DNA of 13,583 bases from JBBIWA01 sp037439425 (GCA_037439425.1 JBBIWA010000108.1:1-13583); one strand, 5' to 3'; shown: positions 1 through 7,184, counted from the first letter of the stretch. Numbers and translations are program-made. The notes: a model not told the origin generated them from the sequence alone.

Positions 1-198
1 CATCTTCAATGCTCGCCTAGTTCCCGGTAGCAAGTAGCGTGAAGTTCCACAAGGCTTGTCTCGTGGCATCTTCAATCCTTGCCTAGTTCCCTGTAGCCAA
101 CAGCGTGAAGCTCCACAAGGCTTGTCTCGTGGCATCTTCAATGCTCTGGTGGCTCGCTGTCGCCATCAGCGTGAAGTTCCACAAGACTTCTCTCGTGG
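1..198. repeat. Three 66-bp tandem repeats
   Basis: Three head-to-tail units of exactly 66 bp begin at 1, 67 and 133, each opening with CATCTTCAAT and closing with CTCGTGG. Units 1 and 2 differ at about seven positions; unit 3 is diverged in its middle third. A fourth unit starts at 199 but is lost after about four bases, and the array may continue to the left of the window. The last 20 bases of each unit form an imperfect hairpin (CCAC..GTGG ends). In unit 3 the G:T pair of that stem becomes A:T. The period equals 22 codons, but the frame that stays open longest is cut by TAG codons in units 1 and 2, so I read it as non-coding. Confidence 0.85.
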
Positions 199-451
199 CA
201 TCGGCATACAAAAACTTGGATAATGACAAAGGCTCAAGCCCAGCCTATTTGGAAGGCTGCCACTCTCTCGCAGCCCCCCAAGGCAGTTTGGGATGGTCCA
301 GCTCTAGCCTCTCGGCTTGGTGAGCCTCCTCATCAGCGGGGCAGGAAGGTAGGACCTGAACGATCCCCAAATGCCGCTTTAAGGGATTGGGCCTCAGCTT
401 TTCACCCTTATCCTGGCGCGCATGGGTTTGCACCACAGGCTATATGCTATT
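199..451. other. Intergenic stretch with no recognisable feature
   Basis: Short open frames exist on both strands here, but their translations are proline/arginine/alanine-rich, have no recognisable domain and no good ribosome binding site. One of them runs straight into the palindromic repeats downstream. I see no tRNA-like fold, promoter or terminator that I would defend. Confidence 0.5.
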
Positions 452-818
452 GCCCGCGTGCGCGGGCTGATGGTCTGTGGTCCAATTTGATATGGCTCCG
501 TTGCTGCTGTCGCCCACGTGCGCGGGCTCGCTTGATTAACCTGTAGGTGTTCGCTCACATCCCACAGCCCGCGAATGCAGATGGGAGCTTAGCGGTTAGG
601 CGGGCCGGTTCACTTGCGGAGGCAAAAGGTACATTCCACAGCCCGCGAATGTGGGCAGGAGCTTTTTAGCCATTGTGATCCTAAGAACCGGTCTCGAACC
701 ACAGTTACACCTCACAGCCCGCGAATGCGGGCGCTAGCCTAAAACCCAGCTTGGAGCGCGCAGCGCGTAACCCTGGGAGAAGATGGACAAGTGGTTCCCA
801 GCCCGTGAAACAGGCGGC
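452..818. repeat. Cluster of six short palindromic (REP-like) repeats
   Basis: Six related GC-rich palindromes start at about 452, 512, 567, 641, 717 and 801, spaced 55 to 84 bp apart. The cleanest, at 717-732, is GCCCGCGAATGCGGGC, a 6-bp stem around GAAT. The one at 452-467 is GCCCGCGTGCGCGGGC, a 6-bp stem around GTGC. The others carry one or a few mismatches (512-527, 641-656) or a decayed right arm (567-587, 801-818). The last four are preceded by CA or CCA. The spacing is irregular and the intervening sequence is unrelated. This resembles REP-type dispersed palindromes of intergenic DNA; no neighbouring transposase that could mobilise them is visible. Confidence 0.75.
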
Positions 819-876
819 AGCCATTACACATACTGCTACACTCATACAGCACTGCTCGCTGCTCACTGCTCACCAT

Positions 877-917
877 TGAGAGTTTCAACCGTCGCTAGCG
901 CGACGCGAATGCTCTCA
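877..917. other. Nested hairpin
   Basis: An inner perfect hairpin, GTCGC-TAGC-GCGAC (891-904), is enclosed by outer complementary arms TGAGAG (877-882) and CTCTCA (912-917). No T-tract follows on either strand, so it is not a convincing intrinsic terminator. Confidence 0.4.
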
Positions 918-929
918 CTTCACCGCAAT

Positions 930-949
930 GCCGGCCTTGAAAGACCGGC
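930..949. other. GC-rich hairpin
   Basis: GCCGG and CCGGC arms, extended by CTT/AAG with one mismatch, close a very small loop centred near 940. It lies about 190 bp beyond the stop of the minus-strand operon. It could help end that transcript, but no U-run follows on the minus strand. The remaining sequence, 950-1142, contains a NotI-type palindrome (965-972) and a short inverted repeat (1019-1032) and nothing else I can name. Confidence 0.35.
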
Positions 950-1142
950 CTAGATTGCTGCTCCGCGGCCGCAGTAGTTACAATTTATGCCAAATCTATT
1001 GGGCAACTACCTTACCAGCCTTCTCTAGAAGGTAGTAAAGACAAGGACCCTTACAAAATGGCAAAACACACAAATCGGACTTTTAGTCACAAGGGCAGGG
1101 GACGGAGAAATAAAAACAGATTCAATCGAACCTTTGACCTGC

Positions 1143-2591
1143 TTATGGTTTGAGTTCTGCCAACGCGTAAAGCTGATTGCGATTCATGATGAACAAGGCA
1201 CCATTAGCGGGCACGGGAGTGGAATAGACTGAACTGCCCATATTCATTTCTGCCAGCACCTTCTTCTCCTTGCCGGCTTGCAGCACCACGACATCGCCGT
1301 CTTCATCACCGAGATAAACTTTACCGTCAGCTACCAATGGGGATCCCCAGATAGCTGCAAACATATCGTGCACCCAGTAGACCTGCCCCGTCCTGGCATC
1401 CAGACAGTGGAGAAAGCCGCTGAAGTCGGGATAGTAAAGCAGGCCCTCGTGAATCGCTCCGGTCGAGATGGAGCGGCGGATCTTATCGTAGTGCCACACC
1501 AAACCGCTTTGCGTAATATCACCGCGTTTGGTCGGGTCGATACAATAGAGATGGCCTACACCCTCGCCGTGCTCCGGGTCCTGGCCATTGGCAATGTAGA
1601 CTTTGCCCTCCCAGATGATTGGCGTCGAGATCAATTCATTACGCGTCTTGGGCCAGACGGAATCTTTCGGATTGGTGTCAAACTCCCACAACTTCTTGCC
1701 AGTGAGCGCCTCGTAGCCACGCACCCAGCCATCGCCTTCGCCGATGATCACTTGATCCACGCCACCAATATTACCGACTGCCGGTGACGACCACTGGCCG
1801 TGCAGGATCCGGTCAAAGACGTGATTGACTTCCCAGACGAGTTTGCCGGTCTTCTTATTGACGGCAATCATCGAAGGCGCTTTCGGCGAAGGAATGTTAA
1901 CGTGACTTTCATCTTGGCCGTTCGAGGTGCTAACGAAGATCAGATCGCCGAATGAAACTGGCGAGGAGTTCGACATATTGTGGGGGTGCGAACCCACCTC
2001 TTCCATCATATCGAACTTCCAGATGATATCAGCGTCAAACTTGCTGGTGAATTTCTCATCCTGGTAAGGCCCATCGTTTTCGCCGTCGCGGAAGCCTTGC
2101 GTGTCGAGGCAGACAAGCTCACAGCGGTTCGAGACGTAGTAGAGCCTATCGCCTTCAACCAGCGGTGAAGAGCAAACGCCTTGAAACGGCCAATCGTTGA
2201 CACGCCCGGCAGGTAATTTCTCATTGGTGTGCTGCCACAAGAATTCGCCGTCCGCCTCGCGAAAAGCCATCAGCACGCCGCGGTCGCCGCCCTGCTTCGG
2301 ATCGCGCAACCCTTCGTTGTTCGTGCCCACGTAGACTTGCCCCTTGGCGACGACCGGATTGCCGTAGCTTTGCGAGCCGAGCGAGGCTACCCACTTGACG
2401 TTCTTCTTGGTGTTGATGTCCCAGCTAACAGGCAGCCCCTTCATATGCGAGACCATATTGCGATCCGGCGTGCCGCCCCACATCGGCCAATCACCGTTGC
2501 CGGGGTCTGAGGCAAGCGCCAACCAGGCGCAGCTGGCCAAGACGATCATGACAAGTAAAGCCAAAGTTGAGTGAGCGAGTTGAGATTTCAT
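1143..2591 (-). CDS. Exported PQQ-binding-like beta-propeller repeat protein
   Basis: The protein has 482 residues and is built from beta-propeller blades of the PQQ/quinoprotein-like type. The recurring pattern is S-S/T-P-x-x-x-x-G-x-hydrophobic-Y followed by an acidic turn and L-x-C-L/I-D, for example SSPLVEGDRLYYVS, STPIIWEGKVYIAN and GSPLVADGKVYLGD. It opens with a signal sequence. L-A-S-C near residue 21 fits a lipobox, so it may be a lipoprotein, although cleavage after A-L-A-S is an alternative. The mature N terminus has D-W-P-M-W-G-G, a variant of the W-R-G-P signature seen in its two paralogues here. I chose ATG at 2591 over GTG at 2594 because AGAGGA then sits 7 nt upstream. It is the last gene of the operon, 53 bp after the coiled-coil gene. 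No quinoprotein dehydrogenase active-site signature is evident, so a scaffold or BamB-like binding role is likelier than catalysis. The substrate is unknown. Confidence 0.9.
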   Translation of the reverse strand: MKSQLAHSTLALLVMIVLASCAWLALASDPGNGDWPMWGGTPDRNMVSHMKGLPVSWDINTKKNVKWVASLGSQSYGNPVVAKGQVYVGTNNEGLRDPKQGGDRGVLMAFREADGEFLWQHTNEKLPAGRVNDWPFQGVCSSPLVEGDRLYYVSNRCELVCLDTQGFRDGENDGPYQDEKFTSKFDADIIWKFDMMEEVGSHPHNMSNSSPVSFGDLIFVSTSNGQDESHVNIPSPKAPSMIAVNKKTGKLVWEVNHVFDRILHGQWSSPAVGNIGGVDQVIIGEGDGWVRGYEALTGKKLWEFDTNPKDSVWPKTRNELISTPIIWEGKVYIANGQDPEHGEGVGHLYCIDPTKRGDITQSGLVWHYDKIRRSISTGAIHEGLLYYPDFSGFLHCLDARTGQVYWVHDMFAAIWGSPLVADGKVYLGDEDGDVVVLQAGKEKKVLAEMNMGSSVYSTPVPANGALFIMNRNQLYALAELKP

Positions 2592-2644
2592 CACTGATTC
2601 CTCTGGTTTGATTGCCTGCGCCGCCTGATTTGCAGAGGCGGACT

Positions 2645-3037
2645 TTATGATTCCTCTTTCTTCCCATTCCGGCTTTCGCTGATGTAGCGCTCGACGACGT
2701 TAATGAATACATCCAATCTTTCAGCTACATCTTTCACCTGAGCATCTGTGCGCCGCTGCGCTTCGGCCAGTTGTTCTATGCTCTTGGTCAAGTTGCCGGT
2801 GATGGTGACCATACCCAGTGTCGCCTGAGTGAGAGATTCAAGGTGGGATTGAAATTGCCCAAGTTGGGACTGAAATTGCTCAAGCTGGGACTGGAATTTG
2901 TCTTGCTGAGCTTGCAGCCTGTCTTGGCGCTCTGAGACGTCCTTCAGCGTATAGGAGATGTGCTGAAGGTTATCTGCGAAGCTCTCCTGCTGTTTGAGGA
3001 TGAACTCTACCAAGCGTTCTATCTCTTCCTTTGTCAT
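2645..3037 (-). CDS. Short coiled-coil protein, function unknown
   Basis: The protein has 130 residues, is highly charged and glutamine-rich, and has no signal peptide or membrane segment. Residues 1-35 (MTKEEIERLVEFILKQQ...) look helical. Residues 36-75 are a coiled coil with three near-identical heptads, F-Q-S-Q-L-x-Q. A hydrophobic patch at about 74-83 follows, then a second helical stretch. It ends with F-I-N-V-V-E-R-Y-I-S-E, a tail I associate with small coiled-coil proteins of Acidobacteria and Cyanobacteria (from memory, not searched). I chose ATG 3037 over longer upstream starts because GAGGG lies 5 nt before it and because the longer versions overlap the preceding gene. It starts 13 nt after the stop of the 749-aa propeller gene and 53 nt before the next propeller gene, so it is almost certainly co-transcribed. 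It may act as a cytoplasmic partner or oligomerisation unit. I cannot assign a function. Confidence 0.85.
   Translation of the reverse strand: MTKEEIERLVEFILKQQESFADNLQHISYTLKDVSERQDRLQAQQDKFQSQLEQFQSQLGQFQSHLESLTQATLGMVTITGNLTKSIEQLAEAQRRTDAQVKDVAERLDVFINVVERYISESRNGKKEES
2839..2901 (-). repeat. Three 21-bp tandem repeats encoding heptads
   Basis: Units begin at 2839, 2860 and 2881, each starting CAAG and containing TGGGA followed by TTGAAATT or a close variant. Each unit encodes one seven-residue turn of the coiled coil. The period matches the heptad exactly, so expansion or loss of units keeps both frame and helix register. Confidence 0.8.
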
Positions 3038-3050
3038 CACCACCCTCTGG

Positions 3051-5300
3051 TCACTTGTTCGGCGTGACCTTGATGTTATCGAAAAAGATCTCATTCGGTG
3101 CGTCGGCGAAGATGCCCGCGCTGCCTTGACGGTTGCCGATCGGATCGATGCGTTCAATCATCCACTGCGCCGGTTCAGGCTCTGCTGCGAGCCATACCTT
3201 GCCGCGCGCGCGCACTTTGCCATCGGGCAAGTTTTCAACTTGCAGCTTCAGGCGATACCAGGTATCCGGCTTCCACGCAAACGGCTGGGTAATGGTACGC
3301 GCCGGTTCAATCTGCCAGGAGCGCAACTCCATCTTCTGGCTGTTACCGAACAGAACCAGCTCATAGCGTTGCGCCACCACTCCAGCATCGCCCATCTGCC
3401 GGCGTCTTTCAATCGCGCGGATATCGGCTTGAATCGTGTAGTTCGACCAATCGGCAGGGCCGAACAAAGAGCGCGTGCGTTTGAAAGCAGGTGGATTGGG
3501 ATTCTTGACCAAAACTTTGTTCCCCGCAACTTCGCGCACTGCGTACTTGCCCGCGGTATTGATCCAGTAGCCCGGCACAGCGTCAACGGCGATTGAGTTG
3601 AAGTCCTCGCTCACCGGCAGCGGTGGAATCACCCGCACGCGCGCAACGCCTGTAATCCCGTCAACTGTCGCCTTGAGCACTCCCGCTTGCGCGCCCGCAT
3701 CGGCAGCAGCAGTGAATTGATTGCCTTGCGCTGCGCCTTTCAATCCCTCAAGCGACCACGTCACGTTCTGCTCTTCGCGGATGAAGCGCCCGCGATCGTC
3801 GAAGAGGCGCACCCTGAACTTCACCATCTCGCCCGGCTTGGTCACCAAATCAGCAGGCACAAGCTGCAGGTGCGCTACAGGCGCCTTCGCCGGCGCGCTC
3901 TCAACGGCCTCTTTGGCTGGCGGCAGGGCAGGTGCTGGGGTCTTCTTGCCGATGCAGTAGAGCGCTTTGGTCGAAACCAGGTAGATGCGCCCGCGCGAAA
4001 CCGCCACCGAAGCGATGATCTGTTCATTTGAAGCAATCAACTCATCACCCGCTTCCGTCTTGAGCTGAACTTTATCCACTGGTTCCAATTCGTCTTCATC
4101 CAGAATCTGACAACCGACCGGCCCCGGCTTGAGGATGAAAAACTTACCGTTTTCGGTGCCCACATAAAGCTTGCCATCGGCGAGCACAGGCGAAGCTTTT
4201 TGAATAGTGCCGAGATTCATCCGCCAGAGTTCCTTGCCGGTATTGATGTCGAAGGCGAAGAGATTAGCACCATTGTCAATTTGATAAAGCCGCTCTCCAT
4301 CAATCACTGGAGACGAAGGGCCAAGTTGGTAGTTTCTGATCGCCCACTTGATCTGTTCTTTACCGATGTTGCCTTTCGCCGTCGCGTCAATCGCCGCCAG
4401 CAATCCCATCTCGTTGGTGTCGAGGTTCTCTTCTGGATGCGAGACGAAGGCGGTAGTGCCTTTGAGCACCACGCCCTGATTGATGCCGCGCTTGCTGATG
4501 GCAAAACTCCACACGGTCTCGCCTGTATTGACTTTGAGCGCGTGCACACCGCCGTCGCCCGCGCCCGCGATCATCAACCGCGTGCCGTTGATCGTTGCGA
4601 CGATAGGTGTGGAGTAGGTCGTGTCATAAGGCCGTCCGCCGGGCGTGCTGATCCAGACGCAATCGCCGGTCTGCTTGTCGAAAGCATAGAAGCGATGGCG
4701 GCGCTGCGCCAGATCGCCCCACCCATCGGTGATCGTGCTGACGATGACCAGATCGCCTTCGATGATCGGCGACACCGTGCGCCCGCCGTGCGTCGTCCAC
4801 GCGCCGAATTCATCCGTCAGCGAGCGACTCCACAGCAACTTGCCATCGAAGGAGAAAGCAGTCAGCTCATTGCAAGCGCCGAAGACATAGACATTGCCAG
4901 TGGTTGGATCGCCCGCTGGTGACGACCACGCGATACGACGTGGTGGCACGTCGGTCGAGTAAACATTGAGGCGCTGCTCCCACAGCAGCTTGCCTGTCTC
5001 TGCATCAAAGCACATCAGGCGCTCTTGCATCCTTTCACCTTCACCCGCCGAATTAAATAGGAAGACACGCCCGCCCATCACAATCGGAGCGGAACGGCCA
5101 CCATAGGGCGCTTTCCACACCAGGTTCTCGCCCTGCGGCGACCATTTCTCCGGCAAGCCTTTCTCCAGCGAGACGCCATCGCGCGCAGGCCCGCGCCACT
5201 CAGGCCAATCGCTACCGCTGCGCGTGGGCGCACGTTGAATCGCAGTTAGCAACGCCACTCCCAGCAGGAGAATCGAGAGTTTGGAAAGGATGGCACTCAT
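3051..5300 (-). CDS. Exported beta-propeller protein with Ig-like and lectin-like C-terminal domains
   Basis: The protein has 749 residues. Residues 1 to about 25 form a signal peptide (K-L-S-I-L-L-L-G-V-A-L-L core). DWPEWRGP near residue 31 opens a PQQ-like/BamB-like propeller up to about residue 450, with recurring S-P-x-x-x-G-x-x-hydrophobic blades and G-K-L/E-L-W strands, ending L-Y-C-I-G. An alanine/proline-rich linker (about 451-476) leads to a bacterial Ig-like segment (about 477-557, P-G-E-M-V-K-F-R-V ... V-T-W-S-L). A C-terminal concanavalin/LamG-like or DUF1080-like fold follows (about 562-749: S-E-D-F-N-S, W-Y-R-L-K-L, I-F-F-D-N-I-K-V). The ATG at 5300 has AGAGGAA 8 nt upstream. 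It is first in the minus-strand operon. The extra domains suggest binding of glycan or cell-surface polymer, but this is inference. No catalytic residues are recognisable. Confidence 0.9.
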   Translation of the reverse strand: MSAILSKLSILLLGVALLTAIQRAPTRSGSDWPEWRGPARDGVSLEKGLPEKWSPQGENLVWKAPYGGRSAPIVMGGRVFLFNSAGEGERMQERLMCFDAETGKLLWEQRLNVYSTDVPPRRIAWSSPAGDPTTGNVYVFGACNELTAFSFDGKLLWSRSLTDEFGAWTTHGGRTVSPIIEGDLVIVSTITDGWGDLAQRRHRFYAFDKQTGDCVWISTPGGRPYDTTYSTPIVATINGTRLMIAGAGDGGVHALKVNTGETVWSFAISKRGINQGVVLKGTTAFVSHPEENLDTNEMGLLAAIDATAKGNIGKEQIKWAIRNYQLGPSSPVIDGERLYQIDNGANLFAFDINTGKELWRMNLGTIQKASPVLADGKLYVGTENGKFFILKPGPVGCQILDEDELEPVDKVQLKTEAGDELIASNEQIIASVAVSRGRIYLVSTKALYCIGKKTPAPALPPAKEAVESAPAKAPVAHLQLVPADLVTKPGEMVKFRVRLFDDRGRFIREEQNVTWSLEGLKGAAQGNQFTAAADAGAQAGVLKATVDGITGVARVRVIPPLPVSEDFNSIAVDAVPGYWINTAGKYAVREVAGNKVLVKNPNPPAFKRTRSLFGPADWSNYTIQADIRAIERRRQMGDAGVVAQRYELVLFGNSQKMELRSWQIEPARTITQPFAWKPDTWYRLKLQVENLPDGKVRARGKVWLAAEPEPAQWMIERIDPIGNRQGSAGIFADAPNEIFFDNIKVTPNK

Positions 5301-5389
5301 AGTCGGTATTCCTCTTGAGCTCTGCTCGGTTCACATTCACGCTGTATAAATTTACGTGATCAGTAAATACGGGTTACAACAATCTTTGC
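5301..5389. promoter_or_regulatory. Divergent intergenic region with an ATTTAC/GTAAAT dyad
   Basis: This AT-richer stretch lies between the minus-strand operon start and the plus-strand promoter. A perfect inverted repeat, ATTTAC (5350-5355) and GTAAAT (5363-5368), is separated by GTGATCA and could be an operator. On the minus strand a weak -10-like TATACA (complement of 5343-5348) lies about 45 nt before the operon start, with no good -35 at standard spacing. The minus promoter is therefore unresolved. Confidence 0.35.
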
Positions 5390-5416
5390 TTGACTCGGAT
5401 GCATTCAACATATAAT
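5390..5416 (+). promoter_or_regulatory. Candidate sigma-70-type promoter
   Basis: TTGACT (5390-5395) and a perfect TATAAT (5411-5416) are separated by 15 bp, shorter than the usual 16-18. It points toward the GNAT remnant and the plus-strand propeller gene and would start transcription near 5423. The 400-nt leader it implies for the propeller gene covers the remnant. Confidence 0.45.
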
Positions 5417-5485
5417 TTGCCTGTGGTGGAGTCAAGAGCGAGTTCCCAGAACATACTGGACGCCGGGAGATGTTTTCTCTGTTAG

Positions 5486-5779
5486 CCCCTTCTGGCAGTC
5501 GGCGTTTATGCGCTAGTGAAAAATGGCGACCGGGTGGAGCTTGAGCATATGTGGGTGGTACCGGAACGCATCGGCGCAGGCGTAGGCCGCGCGCTCTTTG
5601 AGCACGCTGTCAGGCAGGCATCATTGATGCAGGCATCTTTTATTGACATCACGGCTGATCCTCACGCCGAGAGTCTTTATCAGAGGATGGGTGCAAGAAG
5701 AGTAGGAGAAGTAGTCTCGGAGTTGGACGGGCGAAGGCGAGTCTTGCCTCGCCTTGTATGTGAGATCAGCAGCGAGTGA
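5486..5779 (+). pseudogene. 5'-truncated GNAT N-acetyltransferase remnant
   Basis: The frame is clearly the C-terminal half of a GCN5-related N-acetyltransferase. V-G-V-Y-A-L-V is followed by V-E-L-E-H-M-W-V-V-P-E, then the acetyl-CoA pyrophosphate loop I-G-A-G-V-G-R-A-L-F, and the late segment D-P-H-A-E-S-L-Y-Q-R-M-G-A that is typical of the fold. GNAT proteins usually run about 150 residues. Here an in-frame TAG at 5483-5485 closes the frame, and the N-terminal helices and first strands are absent. The homologous strand V-G-V-Y-A-L continues upstream of the only plausible start, GTG 5516, which would give 87 residues and has no clear ribosome binding site. I therefore call it a remnant. A short expressed protein from GTG 5516 is the alternative. 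The stop lies 43 bp before the next gene. Confidence 0.65.
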
Positions 5780-5822
5780 ACTCAACTACCAGTCAAAACT
5801 CGGTCAGGAGGACGCTAAGTTT

Positions 5823-7184
5823 ATGAAGCAATCCATCGCGCTTTTTCTTGTCCTGAGCATCTGCTCATTTGGGCCTGCTCTCATCCATTGGTCAGCGACA
5901 AGGGCTTCCGGCGCAGAAGCGAATTGGCCGCAATGGCGCGGGCCTGATGGTCAAGGCGTCTCTAACGAAAGAAGACTGCCCACCGAATGGAGCGCCGACA
6001 AGAACATCAAATGGAAAACTCCAATCCCAGGTCGCGGGCATTCCTCGCCGATTGTCTGGGGCAACAGAATCTTTCTCACTACGGACCTGGAAGGCGAAAT
6101 CGTTCCCGGAGCCAAAGCGGTCGCACACAAAATGAGAGGCCAACCATTCAAACATCCGGACAGCGTCGGGGCTGATCGCAAACATACACTCAAGGTACTT
6201 TGCCTGGATCGCCACACAGGCAAGATGCTTTGGGAACAAGTAGCCTATGAAGGCACCGTCTTCGATGATCGCCATCGCAAAGGTAGCTATGCTTCTCCGA
6301 CCCCGGCTACCGATGGTCGCTATCTTTATGCCTACTTCGGTACGGAAGGTTTGTACTGCTATGATTTCAACGGCAAGTTGCTCTGGAAGGTAATGCCTGG
6401 TCAGATCCCTACTGTTGGCATGGGGCCGGGCACCTCTCCTGTGCTGTTTGAAAACCTGGTCATTTTGCAATGCGATGAAGACAATGGCGAAAAGTCGTTC
6501 ATTGTGGCGCTAGATAAGAAGACCGGGAAGGAGGTTTGGAAGACTCCGCGCCAGGTCCAAGCAAGCTGGGCAACGCCTTTGATTGTCCGCACCCCGCAAC
6601 GCACGGAACTGATCACCAGCGGCAATGAATGGATCATTTCCTACGATCCGAAAACTGGCGAGGAGTTATGGCGGGCGAAAGGGCATGGCAGCAATGCCAT
6701 TCCAACCCCAGTAGCTGGGCAGGGAATGGTTTTCGTCTACGCAGGGTTTCCAGCTAAGCGAACCTTCGCCATCAAACTCGGAGCTTCGGGTGATATTACC
6801 GAGAGCGCAAACATCGTCTGGAAATACGATAAGGGTACAGCCTATGTGCCTTCTGCGATTCTTTATGGCGATTACCTGTATCTGATGACAGACCGGGGTA
6901 TTCTGACTTGCCTGGAGGCTAAGACCGGTAAGGTTATTTATGAAGGTGGTCGCGTACCCGTTCCTGCCACCTTCACCGCTTCGCCAGTAGCTTTTGATGG
7001 TAAGATTTTGCTGACTAGCGAAGATGGCGATACCTTTGTGATCAAAGCTGGTCCGAAGCACGAAGTGATCGCGACTAATTCACTGGCTGAGCCTGTCTAT
7101 GCCTCGCCCGCGATCTCTGGGGGGATGATCTTCATCCGTGGCGAGAGGCATCTTTATTGTATCGGTAATGGTAAAGCGAAATAG
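5823..7184 (+). CDS. Exported PQQ-binding-like beta-propeller protein
   Basis: The protein has 453 residues. An N-terminal signal peptide (M-K-Q-S-I-A-L-F-L-V-L-S, likely cleaved after A-S-G-A) precedes N-W-P-Q-W-R-G-P-D-G-Q-G-V-S, the same entry motif as the 749-aa protein. Propeller blades follow, such as SSPIVWGNRIFLTT, ATPLIVRTPQRTELIT and ASPVAFDGKILLTSEDGD. The last blade ends E-R-H-L-Y-C-I-G, matching L-Y-C-I-G at the end of the paralogue's propeller. It lacks the Ig-like and lectin-like extension. I chose ATG 5823 because AGGAGG lies at 5806-5811 and the signal peptide begins there. The longer in-frame start at 5754 would add 23 hydrophilic residues inside the GNAT remnant. It probably acts in the periplasm or at the outer membrane. 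The ligand is unknown and no dehydrogenase signature is visible. Confidence 0.9.
   Translation: MKQSIALFLVLSICSFGPALIHWSATRASGAEANWPQWRGPDGQGVSNERRLPTEWSADKNIKWKTPIPGRGHSSPIVWGNRIFLTTDLEGEIVPGAKAVAHKMRGQPFKHPDSVGADRKHTLKVLCLDRHTGKMLWEQVAYEGTVFDDRHRKGSYASPTPATDGRYLYAYFGTEGLYCYDFNGKLLWKVMPGQIPTVGMGPGTSPVLFENLVILQCDEDNGEKSFIVALDKKTGKEVWKTPRQVQASWATPLIVRTPQRTELITSGNEWIISYDPKTGEELWRAKGHGSNAIPTPVAGQGMVFVYAGFPAKRTFAIKLGASGDITESANIVWKYDKGTAYVPSAILYGDYLYLMTDRGILTCLEAKTGKVIYEGGRVPVPATFTASPVAFDGKILLTSEDGDTFVIKAGPKHEVIATNSLAEPVYASPAISGGMIFIRGERHLYCIGNGKAK

Noticed and set aside
105..323. 72-residue open frame with repeated V-K-F-H-K peptide
   Set aside because: It starts inside the 66-bp tandem array; the same frame is interrupted by TAG in units 1 and 2, so the repeat is not maintained as protein.
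223..546. 107-residue open frame on the plus strand
   Set aside because: It has no ribosome binding site, a low-complexity translation, and its end simply reads through the palindromic repeats (P-R-A-R-A).
452..818. CRISPR-like regular repeats
   Set aside because: The repeats are short, imperfect and irregularly spaced (55-84 bp), and no cas gene is present; they are palindromic intergenic repeats.
1278..1787. Long open frame opposite the 482-aa propeller gene
   Set aside because: It is fully antisense to a well-supported gene, with no recognisable domain. Similar antisense frames over the other large genes were rejected for the same reason.
2645..3157. 170-residue version of the coiled-coil protein
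   Set aside because: Its extra N-terminal 40 residues overlap the preceding gene and are S/R-rich; ATG 3037 has a proper ribosome binding site.
5754..5822. Longer start of the 453-aa propeller
   Set aside because: It would place hydrophilic residues before the signal peptide and overlaps the GNAT remnant; ATG 5823 has AGGAGG upstream.
1143..7184. Catalytic PQQ-dependent alcohol or glucose dehydrogenase
   Set aside because: Only propeller repeats are visible; no cytochrome domain, vicinal Cys pair or catalytic Asp context is recognisable in any of the three proteins.
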